Shown piece by piece: positions 54,792 to 63,484 of a DNA stretch of 64,000 nt. This DNA comes from Microbulbifer elongatus. GTDB lineage: Bacteria; Pseudomonadota; Gammaproteobacteria; Pseudomonadales; Cellvibrionaceae. The translations under genes and the position numbers were made by a program. Where the stretch lies: positions 186,001-250,000 of the forward strand of contig NZ_CP088953.1 of NCBI RefSeq assembly GCF_021165935.1, read 5' to 3'. Positions within the stretch are counted from its first letter, which is position 1; each line of letters starts with the position of its first letter. Under the pieces are notes generated by a model that was not told the origin of the DNA, did no database searches, and saw only the letters and a program-made list of their open reading frames with translations.

Positions 54792-56353
54792 TGCTTGATA
54801 CAGCACAAACGAACAAGCAGCCCATCTCCACCACCTCCGAGTGGACTTTCGAACTCATTCAGGAGTACGACCGGGAAATCGCGCTGCTGGCCAAGGAATT
54901 TGGCCTGGACACCTATCCCAACCAGATTGAAGTCATCAGCTCCGAACAGATGATGGATGCCTACTCATCCGTCGGTATGCCGGTGGGTTACAACCACTGG
55001 TCCTTCGGCAAGCAGTTCATCAGTGTGGAAAACAATTACCAGCGCGGGCGCATGGGCCTGGCCTACGAGATTGTGATCAACTCCAATCCGTGCATCGCCT
55101 ACCTGATGGAAGAAAACACCATGACCATGCAGGCGCTGGTGATTGCCCACGCCAGTTACGGTCACAATTCTTTCTTCAAAGGGAATTACCTGTTCCGCAC
55201 CTGGACCGATGCCAGCAGTATTATCGATTACCTGCTGTTTGCGAAAAACTATATCGCCCGCTGCGAAGAGCGCTACGGGGTGGACGAAGTGGAATCCCTG
55301 CTGGACAGCTGTCATGCACTGATGAATTACGGAGTGGATCGCTACAAGCGCCCCTACCCGATTTCCGCCCACGAGGAAGAGCGCCGTCAGAAAGAGCGCG
55401 AGGAGTATCGCCAGCGCCAGCTGAACGATCTGTGGCGCACCATTCCCAAGCTGGGTGCCGGCGAAGAGGAAGCGCCGGTGCAGCGGTTCCCCGATGAACC
55501 TCAGGAGAACATTCTCTACTTTATCGAGAAAAACGCACCGCTACTGGAGAACTGGCAGCGGGAGCTGGTGCGCATCGTCAGAAAAATGGCGCAATATTTT
55601 TATCCACAGCGCCAGACCCAGGTAATGAACGAGGGCTGGGCCACCTTCTGGCACTATACCCTACTCAACGAACTGCACGCCCGCGGTAAGGTCACCGATG
55701 GCTTTATGATGGAGTTTCTTGCCAGCCATACCAGCGTGATCTATCAACCTCCGTACGACAGCCCCTACTATAACGGCATCAACCCCTACGCCCTCGGCTT
55801 CAGTATTTTCACCGACCTACGCCGTATCTGTGAGAATCCCACCGACGAAGACCGGGCCTGGTTCCCGGATATTGCCGGCAGCAACTGGAAAGAAACCCTG
55901 CAGTTCGCCATGCGCGACTTCAAGGATGAAAGTTTTATCCTGCAATTCCTGTCACCCAAGGTGATGCGGGATATGAAGCTGTTCTGTATTTCCGATGACG
56001 ATCGGGAGAAGGAAATCGAGGTGGGTGCCATTCACAACGAGGATGGCTATCGGGAACTGCGGGCAAAACTGGCAGGGCAGTACAATCTGGGCAACCGGGA
56101 ACCCAATATTCAGGTATTTTCCGTGGATACCCGAGGCGATCGCTCCATCACGCTGCACCATACCCAGCACCAGCGCCGCCCACTGGGTAAAGATACGGGT
56201 GAAGTGCTGAAGCATCTACATCGTCTTTGGGGGTTTGATGTGCACCTGCACAGCCTCAACGGTGACGAGGTCACCGCGAGTTATCACTGCCCGGAGATCG
56301 GAAGAGACCGCTCTGAAGAGGAAGAGTCTATGCTGGTACCCAAGCCGATCTAG
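54791..56353 (+). CDS. ycgB: SpoVR-family protein (YcgB type)
   Basis: The 520-residue protein has family landmarks: SSVGMPVGYNHWSFGKQF, YEIVINSNPCIAYLMEENT, the acidic/histidine VIAHASYGHNSFFKGNYLF and the NEGWATFWHYTLLNELHARG segment that resembles a metallopeptidase-like active site. In Bacillus, SpoVR is linked to spore cortex; in proteobacteria its role is not settled, though it accompanies PrkA and YeaH in stress operons. It is the last gene of the operon. The ATG overlaps the previous stop by one base. Confidence 0.95.
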   Translation: MLDTAQTNKQPISTTSEWTFELIQEYDREIALLAKEFGLDTYPNQIEVISSEQMMDAYSSVGMPVGYNHWSFGKQFISVENNYQRGRMGLAYEIVINSNPCIAYLMEENTMTMQALVIAHASYGHNSFFKGNYLFRTWTDASSIIDYLLFAKNYIARCEERYGVDEVESLLDSCHALMNYGVDRYKRPYPISAHEEERRQKEREEYRQRQLNDLWRTIPKLGAGEEEAPVQRFPDEPQENILYFIEKNAPLLENWQRELVRIVRKMAQYFYPQRQTQVMNEGWATFWHYTLLNELHARGKVTDGFMMEFLASHTSVIYQPPYDSPYYNGINPYALGFSIFTDLRRICENPTDEDRAWFPDIAGSNWKETLQFAMRDFKDESFILQFLSPKVMRDMKLFCISDDDREKEIEVGAIHNEDGYRELRAKLAGQYNLGNREPNIQVFSVDTRGDRSITLHHTQHQRRPLGKDTGEVLKHLHRLWGFDVHLHSLNGDEVTASYHCPEIGRDRSEEEESMLVPKPI

Positions 56354-56406
56354 GATCGGCTTGTGGAAGTACCCAGGAATTACTGGCGCCCGTCGCTCGC
56401 CGGTAA

Positions 56407-56970
56407 TCAGGCGTCCAGCAACAGGTTGACGCGCCCTACCAGCTCCGTGCGATCGCAATTGGCCGCAACCACCGCGTCCGCACCAGCATCCAGCCAGCGC
56501 TGCTGATTGGAGTCCCCTTCCGGCGCGATCAGCAGAACGCTCAGAGAAGAAAACTCACTGCGCGAACGCAGCATATCCAGAATCTGGAAACCATTTACCC
56601 CATCGAGATTGGCGTCCAGCACCAGCATGGCCGGTTTACCGCAAGCGAGCATGGCGCCCGCACTGAAGGAGTCGCTTGCCAGGTCCACTTCACAACCGGC
56701 CTGTTGCAGCTGCTGGCGACCGCCGATCATTTCCGGCGAGTCAGACACCAGCAACACCTTGCGGGTGGCAGTGCCCAGTTCCGCAGGTACCGGCATGGCG
56801 TTGTCGCGCAGAAAGCCGACAAAGTCTTCCACACAGATGCGGTGGTCACCCCGCCCCGGAAGCTTGTAGGCCTTCAGCTGACCGCGCTCAATCCAGCGGA
56901 TAACCGTACGGAAATTTACCCCGCAGTACCGGGCAGCTTCCCCGGTGGTGAGAACATGCACTTCGCTCAT
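56407..56970 (-). CDS. Excisionase-type winged helix fused to a degenerate receiver domain
   Basis: The 187-residue protein has a MerR/excisionase-like winged helix (about residues 6-50; LTTGEAARYCGVNFRTVIRW, GDHRICVEDFVGFLRD). A short linker and a receiver-like domain (about 70-187) follow. The usual phosphoacceptor position is kept as Asp119 in LVLDANLDGVNGFQIL, but the acidic pair is reduced to SDSPE and the conserved C-terminal lysine is missing (ADAVVAANCD). It may be a pseudo-receiver. It is not an orthodox response regulator, because the DNA-binding part precedes the receiver. The function is unknown. It converges with the SpoVR gene and lies beside a candidate small RNA gene. The ATG at 56970 was preferred over a GTG at 56988. 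Confidence 0.72.
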   Translation of the reverse strand: MSEVHVLTTGEAARYCGVNFRTVIRWIERGQLKAYKLPGRGDHRICVEDFVGFLRDNAMPVPAELGTATRKVLLVSDSPEMIGGRQQLQQAGCEVDLASDSFSAGAMLACGKPAMLVLDANLDGVNGFQILDMLRSRSEFSSLSVLLIAPEGDSNQQRWLDAGADAVVAANCDRTELVGRVNLLLDA

Positions 56971-57110
56971 CTTATTACTATCCCCCACGAATCGCGCATT
57001 TAGTTATTAATTATGCTGAATTAAACCAAATAAACAGGCGTTAATTCTATGCCTATATATATTTAACGAACCAACTGACATATCCCTCAATAAAAGTTTG
57101 ATAGCCACGG

Positions 57111-57138
57111 TTGACAGTTATGACAGGTTACATAAAAT
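57111..57138 (+). promoter_or_regulatory. Sigma-70 promoter candidate of the small RNA
   Basis: TTGACA (57111-57116) and TAAAAT (57133-57138) are separated by 16 bp in an AT-rich stretch, the best sigma-70 match I see in the window. It is followed about 160 bp later by a textbook terminator. Confidence 0.7.
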
Positions 57139-57144
57139 GGTCAC

Positions 57145-57331
57145 ATGTTGTCGTAGGTCATTTAATCCTCGATAACAGGCGCTATCTACCTCGATCCTGT
57201 AGCCTTTTGTAACGAAGTAAGAGCTACTCGGTTTATTCGGGAACATACGGCGTATACGAGCTTGTTGGGATTCTCTCTTCACGAATACCCTAAGACCCTA
57301 GGCCCCCTTGTATTTTCGGGGCCTTTTTTTT
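57145..57331 (+). ncRNA. Candidate structured small RNA between the winged-helix gene and cca
   Basis: A strong promoter and a perfect GGCCCC/GGGGCC terminator with eight T residues (57301-57331) bound about 187 nt with no plausible coding frame. It can fold: AGCT-A-CTCG pairs with CGAGCT, and GGGATTC with GAAT-A-CCC. Each of these carries a GGGA, one of them in an unpaired loop. The sequence is not one I can name (not 6S, tmRNA, RNase P or Spot 42). The start at 57145 is inferred from the -10 position. Confidence 0.65.
57300..57331 (+). terminator. Rho-independent terminator of the small RNA
   Basis: AGGCCCC pairs with GGGGCCT, 11-nt loop, eight T residues. It ends about 170 bp before cca, so it is not a cca terminator. 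Confidence 0.92.
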
Positions 57332-57500
57332 ATCTTCCCAGCCCACGAATTTCCTAATATTTACCTGAGCTGGCGCCTGAATTGGCGCGTTTTATCTCAG
57401 GTTTAGCGGCATTTATGGCACTTTCCGCCTTTTCCTCCCAATCCCGGCCATTTGCCTCGGTCACCGAAGCAGTTTTGCCCCTTTCTCCGAGATTCCGCCG

Positions 57501-58730
57501 ATGAAGGTGTACCTGGTTGGCGGCGCCGTCCGTGACAAACTCCTGCAACGACCGGTGCACGAACGGGACTGGGTGGTGGTGGGCGCGAGCGAATCCGATA
57601 TGCGCGCGCGTGGCTTTCGCCCGGTGGGCAAGGACTTCCCGGTATTCCTGCACCCGGACACGGACGAGGAATACGCCCTGGCCCGCACCGAGCGCAAGAG
57701 CGGTCGTGGCTACGGCGGCTTTACCGTCCACGCGAGCCCGGATGTCACCCTGGAACAGGATCTGCAACGCCGGGACCTCACCGTCAATGCCATGGCGGAG
57801 ACCGCAGACGGGACCATTATCGACCCCTACGGTGGGCAAGCAGACCTGAGTGCCCGCACATTACGCCATGTTTCCACCGCGTTCGCCGAAGATCCCCTAC
57901 GTATTCTGCGAGTTGCCCGCTTTGCCGCTCGCTATGCCCCCCTCGGATTTACCATTGCCGATGAAACCATGACGCTGATGCGGGCCATGGTGGATGCAGG
58001 GGAGGTGGAACACCTGGTAGCGGAGCGGGTGTGGAAGGAAGTGAGCCGGGCGCTGACGGAGCCACGGCCGGATATCTTTATCAGTACCCTACGCGACTGC
58101 GGCGCTCTGGAAATACTGCTGCCGGAGGTGGATTGCCTGTTCGGAGTACCGCAGCCGGTATTGCACCACCCGGAAATCGATACCGGGGATCATGTACTGC
58201 GCGCGCTGCGCCAGGCGCCCGCGGACTTACCCGTGCGCTTCGCGGTGCTGGTGCACGATCTGGGTAAAGGGGTCACCCCCGAGCACGTGCTGCCCAGCCA
58301 CCGCGGCCATGAAGCCGCAGGCCTGCCGCTGGTGAAAGGGGTATGCAAGCGACTGCGCGTTCCCAATCCGATTACCGCACTTGCTCTCGGGGTATGTGAA
58401 TACCACCTGCACTGCCACAAGGCGTTTGAACTGCGGCCACAGACCCTGCTCAAATTACTCCGCGCCCTGGACGCCCTGCGCAAACCGGAGCGATTCGAGC
58501 AGTTTCTGGAAAGCTGCGAGGCCGACGCCCGTGGCAGACTGGGGCTTGAAGACCGCGATTACCCTCAGGTCGACTACCTACGCGCAGCGCGCCAGGCGGC
58601 CGCCGATGTAGACCCCCAGGCCCTGATCGCCGAGGGGTTCGCGGGAGCCGAACTGGGCAAGGCTCTGGACCGCGCACGCCTGCAGGCGCTGGCCCACCTG
58701 AAAGGCAGCTACGGCGCCCCTCAGGCTTAA
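57501..58730 (+). CDS. cca: CCA-adding tRNA nucleotidyltransferase with HD domain
   Basis: The 409-residue class II enzyme has [20 protein letters not shown] (nucleotide-binding), then [37 protein letters not shown] and [20 protein letters not shown]. The C-terminal HD phosphohydrolase domain is intact ([29 protein letters not shown]), as in multifunctional E. coli Cca. It adds or repairs the CCA end of tRNAs and can remove 2',3'-cyclic phosphates. Length is normal. It starts the cca-pteridine-reductase-phosphoribosyltransferase run, preceded by the small RNA gene. Confidence 0.97.
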   Translation: MKVYLVGGAVRDKLLQRPVHERDWVVVGASESDMRARGFRPVGKDFPVFLHPDTDEEYALARTERKSGRGYGGFTVHASPDVTLEQDLQRRDLTVNAMAETADGTIIDPYGGQADLSARTLRHVSTAFAEDPLRILRVARFAARYAPLGFTIADETMTLMRAMVDAGEVEHLVAERVWKEVSRALTEPRPDIFISTLRDCGALEILLPEVDCLFGVPQPVLHHPEIDTGDHVLRALRQAPADLPVRFAVLVHDLGKGVTPEHVLPSHRGHEAAGLPLVKGVCKRLRVPNPITALALGVCEYHLHCHKAFELRPQTLLKLLRALDALRKPERFEQFLESCEADARGRLGLEDRDYPQVDYLRAARQAAADVDPQALIAEGFAGAELGKALDRARLQALAHLKGSYGAPQA

Positions 58731-58766
58731 CCGCCCATTCACCGTTTACCTGCCCACGGAGTACCC

Positions 58767-59492
58767 ATGGCCACAGCCCTCATCACCGGCGCCGCCGCCC
58801 GACTCGGTCGCGCCACTGCCGAAGCGTTGCACCGGGACCATCAGGTCGTTATCCATTACCGGCACTCTGCGCGAGCGGCCCTGGAACTGGTGGACACCCT
58901 GAACCAGCGCCGCCCCGGCTCTGCCGCCGCGGTTCAGAGCAACCTCGCCAGTGCCGACGACTGTCAGCAAATGGCCGATGCGGCGCAGGCCTGCTTCGGG
59001 GAGGTATCGGTACTGGTCAATAACGCCTCCGCGTTCTACCCCACCCCCATCGGCGGCGCCAGCGAACAGCAGTGGGAAGAGTTGATGGGCAGTAACCTCA
59101 AGGCCCCGTTCTTTCTCAGCCAGGCGCTGGCCCCCGCGCTCGCGGAACAGGGTGGTTGCATCGTCAACCTGGCAGATATTCACGCGGATAAACCCATGCC
59201 CGGCCACACCATCTACAGTGCGGCCAAGGCCGGGCTGGTCATGATGACCAAAAGCCTGGCACTGGAACTGGCACCCCGGGTTCGCGTCAATGCCGTCGCC
59301 CCCGGTGCGATTCTGTGGCCGGAACAGGAGAGTGAAGGCTATAACAAGGAACAGATACTGGCGCGCATCCCCATGCAGCGCAGCGGTGACCCCACAGACA
59401 TCGCCCGCACCGTGCGCTTTCTGGTTGCCGATGCCCCTTACATCACCGGCCAGGTGATCGCCGTGGATGGCGGTCGCAGCCTGAATATATGA
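58767..59492 (+). CDS. Pteridine reductase-type short-chain dehydrogenase
   Basis: The 241-residue protein is an SDR with the arginine-containing cofactor loop ALITGAAARLGRATAEAL typical of pteridine reductases, NNASAFYPTPIGG, and the catalytic Asp-Tyr-Lys (NLADIHADKPMPGHTIYSAA, KAGLVMMTKSLALEL). Family members (FolM/PTR1) reduce dihydropterins, supporting tetrahydrofolate or tetrahydromonapterin synthesis. A similar gene next to cca is known in Pseudomonas. It starts 36 nt after cca and ends 33 nt before the next start; likely co-transcribed. Confidence 0.9.
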   Translation: MATALITGAAARLGRATAEALHRDHQVVIHYRHSARAALELVDTLNQRRPGSAAAVQSNLASADDCQQMADAAQACFGEVSVLVNNASAFYPTPIGGASEQQWEELMGSNLKAPFFLSQALAPALAEQGGCIVNLADIHADKPMPGHTIYSAAKAGLVMMTKSLALELAPRVRVNAVAPGAILWPEQESEGYNKEQILARIPMQRSGDPTDIARTVRFLVADAPYITGQVIAVDGGRSLNI

Positions 59493-59525
59493 TTGATTAT
59501 CACCACTAGAGCCCGAGGTATTTCA

Positions 59526-60101
59526 GTGAGCGAAAAACTGTTTATTTCTGCCCAGTCCCTGCTGGACGACGCCTATACGCTGGCTCTGAAAGTGGTGGAA
59601 AGCGGCTTTCGACCGGACTATATCGTCGGCGTCTGGCGCGGCGGCGCCCCCATCGGCATTGCAGTGCAGGAGATGTTCGACTTCCTCGGCTTCCATGCCG
59701 ACCACATCGCCATCCGCACCTCTTCCTACTACGGTGTCAATCAGCGGCAGAAAGATGTGAAAGTGCACGGTCTCACCTATCTCATCAAGCAGGTGGAGTC
59801 CCATGAGAAAATGCTCATTGTCGACGACGTTTACGATACGGGACTGAGCATCCAGCAGGCGATCAAGGATATGCAGAAAGCGTGTAAAAAGAACACGCCG
59901 GAAATTCGTATTGCCTGCCCCTACTTCAAGCCCAGCCGCAACCAGACGGATATGGAGCCACACTACTACCTGCACGAAACCGACCAGTGGCTGGTATTTC
60001 CGCACGAACTGACGGGATTGAGTGAAGAGGAAATTCTTGAAAACAAGCCGGAGCTACGCAAGCACGAGGCACTGCTGCGTAAACTCAAGAACGGCAACTG
60101 A
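59526..60101 (+). CDS. Phosphoribosyltransferase-family protein
   Basis: The 191-residue protein has the PRTase pyrophosphate motif MLIVDDVYDTGLSIQQAIKD and VGVWRGGAPIGIAVQEMFDF, plus IAIRTSSYYGVNQRQKDVKV, which fits the hypoxanthine/xanthine phosphoribosyltransferase fold. The acceptor base cannot be told from sequence. The start is GTG at 59526 with GAGG 7 nt upstream; an ATG at 59493 would overlap nothing useful and lacks a site. It follows the pteridine reductase closely. Confidence 0.9.
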   Translation: MSEKLFISAQSLLDDAYTLALKVVESGFRPDYIVGVWRGGAPIGIAVQEMFDFLGFHADHIAIRTSSYYGVNQRQKDVKVHGLTYLIKQVESHEKMLIVDDVYDTGLSIQQAIKDMQKACKKNTPEIRIACPYFKPSRNQTDMEPHYYLHETDQWLVFPHELTGLSEEEILENKPELRKHEALLRKLKNGN

Positions 60102-60264
60102 CCATGCCTGCCTCTTCTCACTGCAGGGCAGGCTCCTATATCAAGCTGTATCAGAGACTATCGCAAGAGCGGAAATATCAACGCCCTTTACGCTTAAGAT
60201 AATCCCCTGACGCTCCGGTACGCGCTAGAGTGCCCCGACTGTAACGCATCAACCGGAGCCAATC

Positions 60265-61377
60265 ATGCGCCATTCCCTCGACAGCCTACTGCGCCCTTTC
60301 GAGCACAAGTCCCTCAAGCTGCGCAACCGCGTTGCCATGGCCCCCATGACCCGCACCGCCTCCCCCGGCTACGTGCCCAATGAACAGGTCGCCGGCTACT
60401 ATCGCCGCCGCGCCGAGGGTGAAGTGGGGCTGATCATTACCGAAGGTACGTTCGTCGGTCACCCCGCGGCCAACGGCTACGAGAATGTCCCGGCCATCTA
60501 CGGCGATAAAGCCATGGCGGGCTGGAAAAATGTCGTCGATCAGGTGCATGCAGCGGGCGGCCAGATTATTCCGCAACTGTGGCATGTGGGCTCCGTGCGC
60601 AAGGAAGGCACCGGCCCGGACAAATCTTTCCCCACCCATTCACCTTCCGGCCTGTTCAAACCGGGCAAGCCCAACGGACAGGCGATGAGCAAACAGGATA
60701 TTCAAGACACCGTCAAAGCCTTCGCCGATTCCGCACGCGCGGCCAAACAGGCGGGTTTTGACGGAGTGGAAATTCACGGCGCCCACGGCTATCTGGTGGA
60801 CCAGTTTTTCTGGGAAGGCACCAACCAGCGCGACGACGAGTACGGCGGTTCACTGGAAAACCGCACCCGTTTCGCGGTGGAAATCATCGAAGCTGTGCGC
60901 GATGCGGTGGGTGAGGACTTCGCCATCGTACTGCGCTACTCCCAGTGGAAACAGCAGGATTACGAAGCGCGCCTGGCGCAGACACCGGAGGAGCTGGAGC
61001 GTTTCCTGAAGCCGCTGGTCAACGCCGGTGTGGATATCTTCCACGCTTCGACAAGACGTTTCTGGGTGCCGGAATTTGAAGGTTCCGACATGAACCTGGC
61101 GGGCTGGACCCGCAGACTTACCGGCAAACCGGTAATCTCCGTAGGTAGCGTCGGCCTCGACGACGACTTCATTGGCGGCAACAACCAGGGCATGGGCGGC
61201 ACCGCCAACCCCACCGGCCTGGACGAACTGGTACGTCGCATGGACAACGACGAGTTCGACATGATCGCCGTGGGCCGCGCACTGCTGCAGGATCCGAACT
61301 GGTTACAGAAAGTGAAGCAAGGTCGCGAGGAAGAGATCGTGCCGTTTACCAAGGAGGCACTGGCCAGCCTGAGCTGA
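60265..61377 (+). CDS. Old Yellow Enzyme-family NADH:flavin oxidoreductase
   Basis: The 370-residue FMN TIM-barrel protein has LFRPFEHKSLKLRNRVAMAP-like N-terminus, MTRTASPGYVPNEQVAGYY, GLIITEGTFVGHPAANGY, QIIPQLWHVGSV with the histidine position, DGVEIHGAHGYLVDQFF and ENRTRFAVEII. It should reduce activated alkenes with NAD(P)H, and the physiological substrate is unknown. The nearby ribosome site is CCGGAG at 7 nt. It is convergent with the CocE-type gene; a GC-rich hairpin (61388-61412) lies between them. Confidence 0.94.
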   Translation: MRHSLDSLLRPFEHKSLKLRNRVAMAPMTRTASPGYVPNEQVAGYYRRRAEGEVGLIITEGTFVGHPAANGYENVPAIYGDKAMAGWKNVVDQVHAAGGQIIPQLWHVGSVRKEGTGPDKSFPTHSPSGLFKPGKPNGQAMSKQDIQDTVKAFADSARAAKQAGFDGVEIHGAHGYLVDQFFWEGTNQRDDEYGGSLENRTRFAVEIIEAVRDAVGEDFAIVLRYSQWKQQDYEARLAQTPEELERFLKPLVNAGVDIFHASTRRFWVPEFEGSDMNLAGWTRRLTGKPVISVGSVGLDDDFIGGNNQGMGGTANPTGLDELVRRMDNDEFDMIAVGRALLQDPNWLQKVKQGREEEIVPFTKEALASLS

Positions 61378-61446
61378 ACCGACACGGCCGGGGAAATTTC
61401 TTCCCTGGTCGTACCCCTTCATTCAGGTATCGCACCGGCTTCTCCC

Positions 61447-63471
61447 CTACAAAAAATCCCGCGGAATCTTCCGCTGCCAGTTTTCCGTATACACCCGGCA
61501 ATCGCCCTCCCAGGCATCCAGCTCCGCATGGATATAAAAATAGGATTTATCCGCGGTCAGTACGGTGCGGGTGGTGGTGCGCACGGACCAGTCGCCGCGG
61601 CGGAATATACGCTCGGTGCGGGTCTCCCCGCGCAGGCTGTCAAAATCGTCTCCCTGAAAGCTGTACCAGTTCCAGATACGGTTGGCCACGTCGGTATCGG
61701 TTTCCTCGAGGTGCTTCAGACCCTCGTCCTTAATCACCTCGAGCACCGACCGGTCCAGTGCGAGATCCACATGCACCAGCCAGTTGTGTTCCGGCGGTTC
61801 AAGAATTGTGACCGGTGTGGGGGGCGCGCCTTCCGCCTCTTCGAACCGCACCGCGCTATCCCGGGGATGAGGCTCCCGCTGGGGTAATAGCAGGCGACTT
61901 TTCGCGGGGTACACGGTCAGGCGCACGGGCTCGGGTGGCGGCCATGCCAGGGCCCAATATGAGGTGGAAAGGCTGAGCCGCAGTCGATGACCGACGGGAA
62001 AATTCTGGCCGATATTGTTCATCGGTACCCGCACCCGGTATACCCTGCCGGGCTGCAGTTTTTCCGGGGCGCCGTGACCGCGGTGGTGGGTAAGATTGAA
62101 TAACCCGTAAGTCACCCGCGTCGCCTTACCGTCCGGGGCAACATCGGACAGGCGCGCGGCAACCATCGCCACCGGCCTGTTGCAGGCGAGCTCCAGCTCC
62201 ACCACCGGTGCGCCGAGAATTTCTACACTCTGTTCCAATGGGGCACTCTGGAATACCAGCGCCCCGCCGTCTTCCTGACGCTGATCGTGGGGCAGATCTG
62301 GCGCATAGGTATAAGAGCACCACTTGCCGGCCATCAAGCCAACGGATAACGGCGACTGCACCTGTACCGCCGCATCCGCCGGGCAGGGTTCATCCCCGGG
62401 GAACAGAATGCGGTGGCTGTCGAGATCGTAGGGCACCTGACGGATACGCGGTGCCGGCCACACCGTTTCCGCAACCCAGCGCCCCGGGCGAGTTTTGTAA
62501 AAGGTCGTGGGCGGTACGCTGTCCTGCATCCAGGCACGCAACATGGGCTCCTCGAGAATGCCGGTGTCACGCCCCTTGAGCCAGTGGTCCCACCAGCGCA
62601 ATGCCTCCTGAAGAAAGCCGATGGCCGGGCCCGGAACACCCTGGTGAGGGTATTTGTGTCCCCAGGGTCCGATCAACCCCAGGCGAGGTACCTGCAAATG
62701 TTCCAGCAGGCGAAATATCGCATTGGTGTAGCCGTCGGCCCAACCCCCCACCAGCATGACCGGACAGCGAATGGCCGCGTAATGCTCGCTGACGGAACCG
62801 TGCTTCCAGTATTCGTCGCGGTACTGGTGCTGTAGCCAGGTATCCAGCCACAGACCGCTGCCTTTCAGCCGCTGCATCCACATTTCCCGCCAGCGGTCGC
62901 CCACCAGATCCGGGTCCGGGGGACTGCTGTTGGCGGTAAACATGGTAGTGGCTTCGGACAGGTTATCGGTGAGCAGGCAGCCACCCATGTAGTGCATATT
63001 GTCCAGGTACAGGTCGTCGGTGGAGCAGGCGGAGATCACCGCCCGCAGCGCCGGTGGTGCCAGGGAGGCTACCTGCAAGCCGTTAAAACCGCCCCAGGAG
63101 ATCCCCATCATCCCCACGTTGCCGTCGCACCAGGGCTGCTCTGCCAACCAGGCAATCACCGCGGCCCCGTCATCCAGCTCCTGCTGGCGGTACTGATCCA
63201 CCATCACCCCTTCCGAATCGCCGCTGCCGCGCAGGTCTACCCGCACGCAAGCATAGCCATGGCCGGCAAGATAGGGATGCATTACCGAATCACGCAGCCG
63301 GGTCAGGTCCCGTTTGCGATAGGGAATATATTCAAATATTGCGGGTACCGGCTCGTATTCTGCGCTCTCCGGCAACCAGATTCTGGCCGCCAGCCTGCAC
63401 CCGTCCGCCATGGGAATTTCCACATGCTCGTGGGTCATGACCTTGTATGGAAAACTGTGGACGACCTTCAT
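61447..63471 (-). CDS. CocE/NonD-family hydrolase
   Basis: The 674-residue protein has an alpha/beta-hydrolase domain with nucleophile Ser125 in VGMMGISWGGFNGLQ and the oxyanion/Tyr region FEYIPYRKRDLT. A cap domain follows, then a C-terminal jelly-roll PepX_C domain. CocE, alpha-amino ester hydrolase and X-prolyl dipeptidyl peptidase share this architecture; the substrate is unknown. No signal peptide is seen, so it is cytosolic. It starts 13 nt after the stop of the truncated ATP-grasp gene, so the two form an operon. The ATG at 63471 was chosen over one at 63498, but the ribosome site is weak. Confidence 0.9.
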   Translation of the reverse strand: MKVVHSFPYKVMTHEHVEIPMADGCRLAARIWLPESAEYEPVPAIFEYIPYRKRDLTRLRDSVMHPYLAGHGYACVRVDLRGSGDSEGVMVDQYRQQELDDGAAVIAWLAEQPWCDGNVGMMGISWGGFNGLQVASLAPPALRAVISACSTDDLYLDNMHYMGGCLLTDNLSEATTMFTANSSPPDPDLVGDRWREMWMQRLKGSGLWLDTWLQHQYRDEYWKHGSVSEHYAAIRCPVMLVGGWADGYTNAIFRLLEHLQVPRLGLIGPWGHKYPHQGVPGPAIGFLQEALRWWDHWLKGRDTGILEEPMLRAWMQDSVPPTTFYKTRPGRWVAETVWPAPRIRQVPYDLDSHRILFPGDEPCPADAAVQVQSPLSVGLMAGKWCSYTYAPDLPHDQRQEDGGALVFQSAPLEQSVEILGAPVVELELACNRPVAMVAARLSDVAPDGKATRVTYGLFNLTHHRGHGAPEKLQPGRVYRVRVPMNNIGQNFPVGHRLRLSLSTSYWALAWPPPEPVRLTVYPAKSRLLLPQREPHPRDSAVRFEEAEGAPPTPVTILEPPEHNWLVHVDLALDRSVLEVIKDEGLKHLEETDTDVANRIWNWYSFQGDDFDSLRGETRTERIFRRGDWSVRTTTRTVLTADKSYFYIHAELDAWEGDCRVYTENWQRKIPRDFL

Positions 63472-63484
63472 TCCACAAGGCCCA

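Noticed and set aside
57145..57331. 6S, tmRNA, RNase P or RsmY/Z identity for the small RNA
   Set aside because: It lacks the hallmark features of each family: no tRNA-like end, no long closing stem and only two GGA motifs rather than many.
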